64,000 bases of DNA, from NCBI GenBank assembly GCA_008015235.1, contig SSFF01000013.1, positions 81,563 through 145,562 on the forward strand. The letters run 5' to 3'. This document shows, in pieces, positions 62,608 to 64,000 of the stretch. The notes below the pieces were generated by a model. That model saw only the letters and a program-made list of their open reading frames with translations. It was not told the DNA's origin and ran no database searches. Made by a program: the position numbers and the translations under genes. Origin of the DNA: Rhodoferax sp. GTDB taxonomy: Bacteria; Pseudomonadota; Gammaproteobacteria; Burkholderiales; Burkholderiaceae_C. Each line of letters opens with the position of its first letter. Position 1 is the stretch's first letter.

Positions 62608-63221
62608 TTTTCCTGACCCACGACAGTGGCCTGCTGAAACACTGGCAACGTGCATTGAATCGCGGCAAAGCGCCAATTTTTCATAGCTTTGCAGCATTTC
62701 ATGACAGCAAAACAGCTGCACAAATTGTTTGGATTGACAGTGCCGTCAAGGATCTACCCCCATGGACAGATCCTGCATGGGCAAGCGTTTTTCTCCAACA
62801 ACGCCACAAAATAATCTTTACCTCTTCAGCACCTTCGGATGATGAAGCCATCACCGCGCTAGATGCGGGGTGCACAGGCTACTGCCACGCATTCGCTGAT
62901 GTTGCAACGTTAAGAAATGTTTTACAAGTTGTCGAATCTGGCCAAGTATGGGTAGGTCCCAGCCTATTGCAGCGCCTGATCAAAGTCGCTAACCATGCCA
63001 AGTCCTCAGCATCAACCCCTTCGATTCACTGGCAAACAGGACTGAGCCCTCGAGAAATACAGGTTGCAACACTTGCGGCCAACGGCGCTTCCAACCTGCA
63101 AATCGCAAGCATGTGCCATATTTCGGAAAGAACCATCAAAGCACATTTGAGTTCGATTTTCCAGAAAATGAATGTCACCGACCGGCTGCAAATGACGCTG
63201 CGGGTTCACGGCATCAGCTAA
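62604..63221 (+). CDS. LuxR-type regulator with degenerate receiver
   Basis: 205 residues. C-terminal HTH is clear: GLSPREIQVATLAANGASNLQIASMCHISERTIKAHLSSIF. The N-terminal half has receiver-like layout (VWIDSAVKDLPP, FTSSAPSDDEAI, GCTGYCHAFADVATLRNVL), but the conserved Lys position is not Lys and the acidic pair is weak, so phosphorylation is doubtful. Overlaps the LapC-like gene by ATGA and precedes the adhesin, so it probably controls adhesin expression. Confidence 0.85.
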   Translation: MIFLTHDSGLLKHWQRALNRGKAPIFHSFAAFHDSKTAAQIVWIDSAVKDLPPWTDPAWASVFLQQRHKIIFTSSAPSDDEAITALDAGCTGYCHAFADVATLRNVLQVVESGQVWVGPSLLQRLIKVANHAKSSASTPSIHWQTGLSPREIQVATLAANGASNLQIASMCHISERTIKAHLSSIFQKMNVTDRLQMTLRVHGIS

Positions 63222-63275
63222 AAATCCCAAAAAACTGTACTTACGGCCAATACCCAGAGGGCTGCCACTCTCCTA

Positions 63276-63300
63276 CATTTGAAAGAAGTTAGTTCAAATG
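63276..63300. promoter_or_regulatory. Palindrome in the adhesin leader
   Basis: Perfect 8-bp inverted repeat CATTTGAA/TTCAAATG separated by nine bases. It lies 13 bases before the adhesin ATG, with the ribosome-binding CTGGAG directly after it. It could be an operator or an mRNA hairpin limiting translation. Confidence 0.45.
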
Positions 63301-63313
63301 CTGGAGATTCGCC

Positions 63314-64000
63314 ATGGCTACCCAATCCACTGAAATTCAAGCCCGCGGTATTGTTGTCATTCTGCAAGGCAACGCCTGGGTTGAAGACAAGAATGGAAAC
63401 CGTCACCCCCTGAAGGTCGGGGATGAACTGGAAGAGGGCCAAAAAGTAGTCACGGCTGACGGCACTCGGCTGGAATTGGCGCTCCCGAATGGCCAACCGC
63501 TTCTTATTGAGGCTGGACGCGAGTTGGTGCTTGATGCCAACTTGCTCGGAATTGCACCGCAAGACCGCACCGAATCCGCGCTTCAATCACTCAATGGTGG
63601 CGCCTCCGATATCGCCAAAGTGATTGCATCTGGGGGTGATCTTTCCGAGCAGCTGGAAGCTACCGCTGCCGGACTGGGCGGGGGACAAGGCGGTGAAGCC
63701 CATAGCTTCGTACGACTGACCCGGATCAGTGAAGGCCTCAATGACCTGGCACTGGTCAGAGATGACGGCCAAAATTCTGACGAAGAATCTCGATTCACTG
63801 GCGCAAGTACACAAGCGCTCACCGTCACCGGTGCCTCCGAGGGTGTGCCCACTGTCTCCATCCCCAACAATGGCACCGGCGTGGGTGGCTCCGATCTGTC
63901 CGTGGCCGAGAACGCCACCACCACCGGCTCCTTCACCATCTCCGCCCCCGACGGTCTGACCAGCCTGACCATCGGCTCCACCGTCATTACCGCCACAGCC
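63314..64000 (+). CDS. Giant LapA-type adhesin, N-terminal part only
   Basis: 229 residues visible; open at the window end. The N-terminus is a retention module: RGIVVILQGNAWVEDKNGNRHPLKVGDELEEGQ, a beta-rich plug that holds the protein in the outer membrane. TAAG at residues 117-120 is the LapG cleavage motif, so release should be controlled by a LapG/LapD pair and cyclic di-GMP. After a linker (SVAENATTTGSF, GSTVITATA) tandem extracellular repeats evidently begin. Secreted by the upstream LapB/LapC-like system. CTGGAG precedes the ATG at 63314. Confidence 0.9.
   Translation, partial: MATQSTEIQARGIVVILQGNAWVEDKNGNRHPLKVGDELEEGQKVVTADGTRLELALPNGQPLLIEAGRELVLDANLLGIAPQDRTESALQSLNGGASDIAKVIASGGDLSEQLEATAAGLGGGQGGEAHSFVRLTRISEGLNDLALVRDDGQNSDEESRFTGASTQALTVTGASEGVPTVSIPNNGTGVGGSDLSVAENATTTGSFTISAPDGLTSLTIGSTVITATA

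Noticed and set aside
1..64000. CRISPR arrays, integrases, transposases
   Set aside because: No regularly spaced repeats and no recombinase-like protein were found on either strand.

Overview
The window is chromosomal DNA of a high-GC betaproteobacterium. Protein sequences and gene order (fur divergent from bamE-dapB-exbB-exbD-leuS-lptE-holA, the hpf-ptsN-hprK block, the iron-oxidiser type glutamate-cysteine ligase) point to Burkholderiales, most likely Comamonadaceae. Genes are tightly packed and many overlap as ATGA. I see no tRNA, rRNA, CRISPR array, insertion sequence or phage gene. Only one gene-free stretch exceeds 300 bases (42451-42780, between hpf and corA).

Layout. 0-5 kb: the 3' part of amn, a NodI/NodJ-type ABC exporter, and an organic-peroxide unit (ohrR, a c-type haem protein, ohr) with a palindromic operator and a strong terminator. 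5-15.5 kb: a DUF2855 protein, a metallophosphoesterase overlapping a Ser/Thr kinase-Usp fusion, a DUF2520 dehydrogenase-like protein, pirin, a membrane GGDEF-EAL protein, a DMT exporter divergent from an AraC regulator, and three small genes in a more AT-rich patch. 15.5-31 kb: periplasmic 5'-nucleotidase, penicillin acylase family protein, GT39 glycosyltransferase with PAP2 phosphatase, a class II amidotransferase, the gshA-kup-benE-gshB group and proA. 31-44 kb: a soluble histidine kinase with a receiver-TPR partner, the holA/lptE/leuS/exbDB/dapB/bamE line, fur, hprK-ptsN-hpf and corA. 44-51 kb: mtnN-fadD, pntAB, a Nudix hydrolase and mnmA. 51-57.7 kb: a CsoR-like repressor, DUF2892 protein, sulfide:quinone oxidoreductase and an RND pump with its adaptor, all on the minus strand. 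57.8-64 kb: an AT-richer Lap-type secretion locus (LapB-like ABC, LapC-like adaptor, LuxR regulator) ending in the N-terminus of a giant LapA-type adhesin cut by the window edge.

The most unusual signal is a family of about 57-bp elements, roughly a dozen copies in 64 kb. They share TTGCTAY at the start, TAGCT near position 16, GCGGGC near position 37 and a CCAATTT-like end. The first 17 bases form a hairpin whose arms co-vary between copies. Copies lie between genes, just upstream of start codons where they supply the Shine-Dalgarno sequence, at gene 3' ends, and inside coding genes (penicillin acylase, benE, proA, leuS) without breaking the frame. This recalls the protein-coding palindromic elements of Rickettsia. 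A second notable signal is a Lys-to-Met change in the Walker A motif of the LapB-like exporter ATPase.

Everything here comes from reading the sequence; no database search was run. Repeat copies and RNA structures were aligned by eye.
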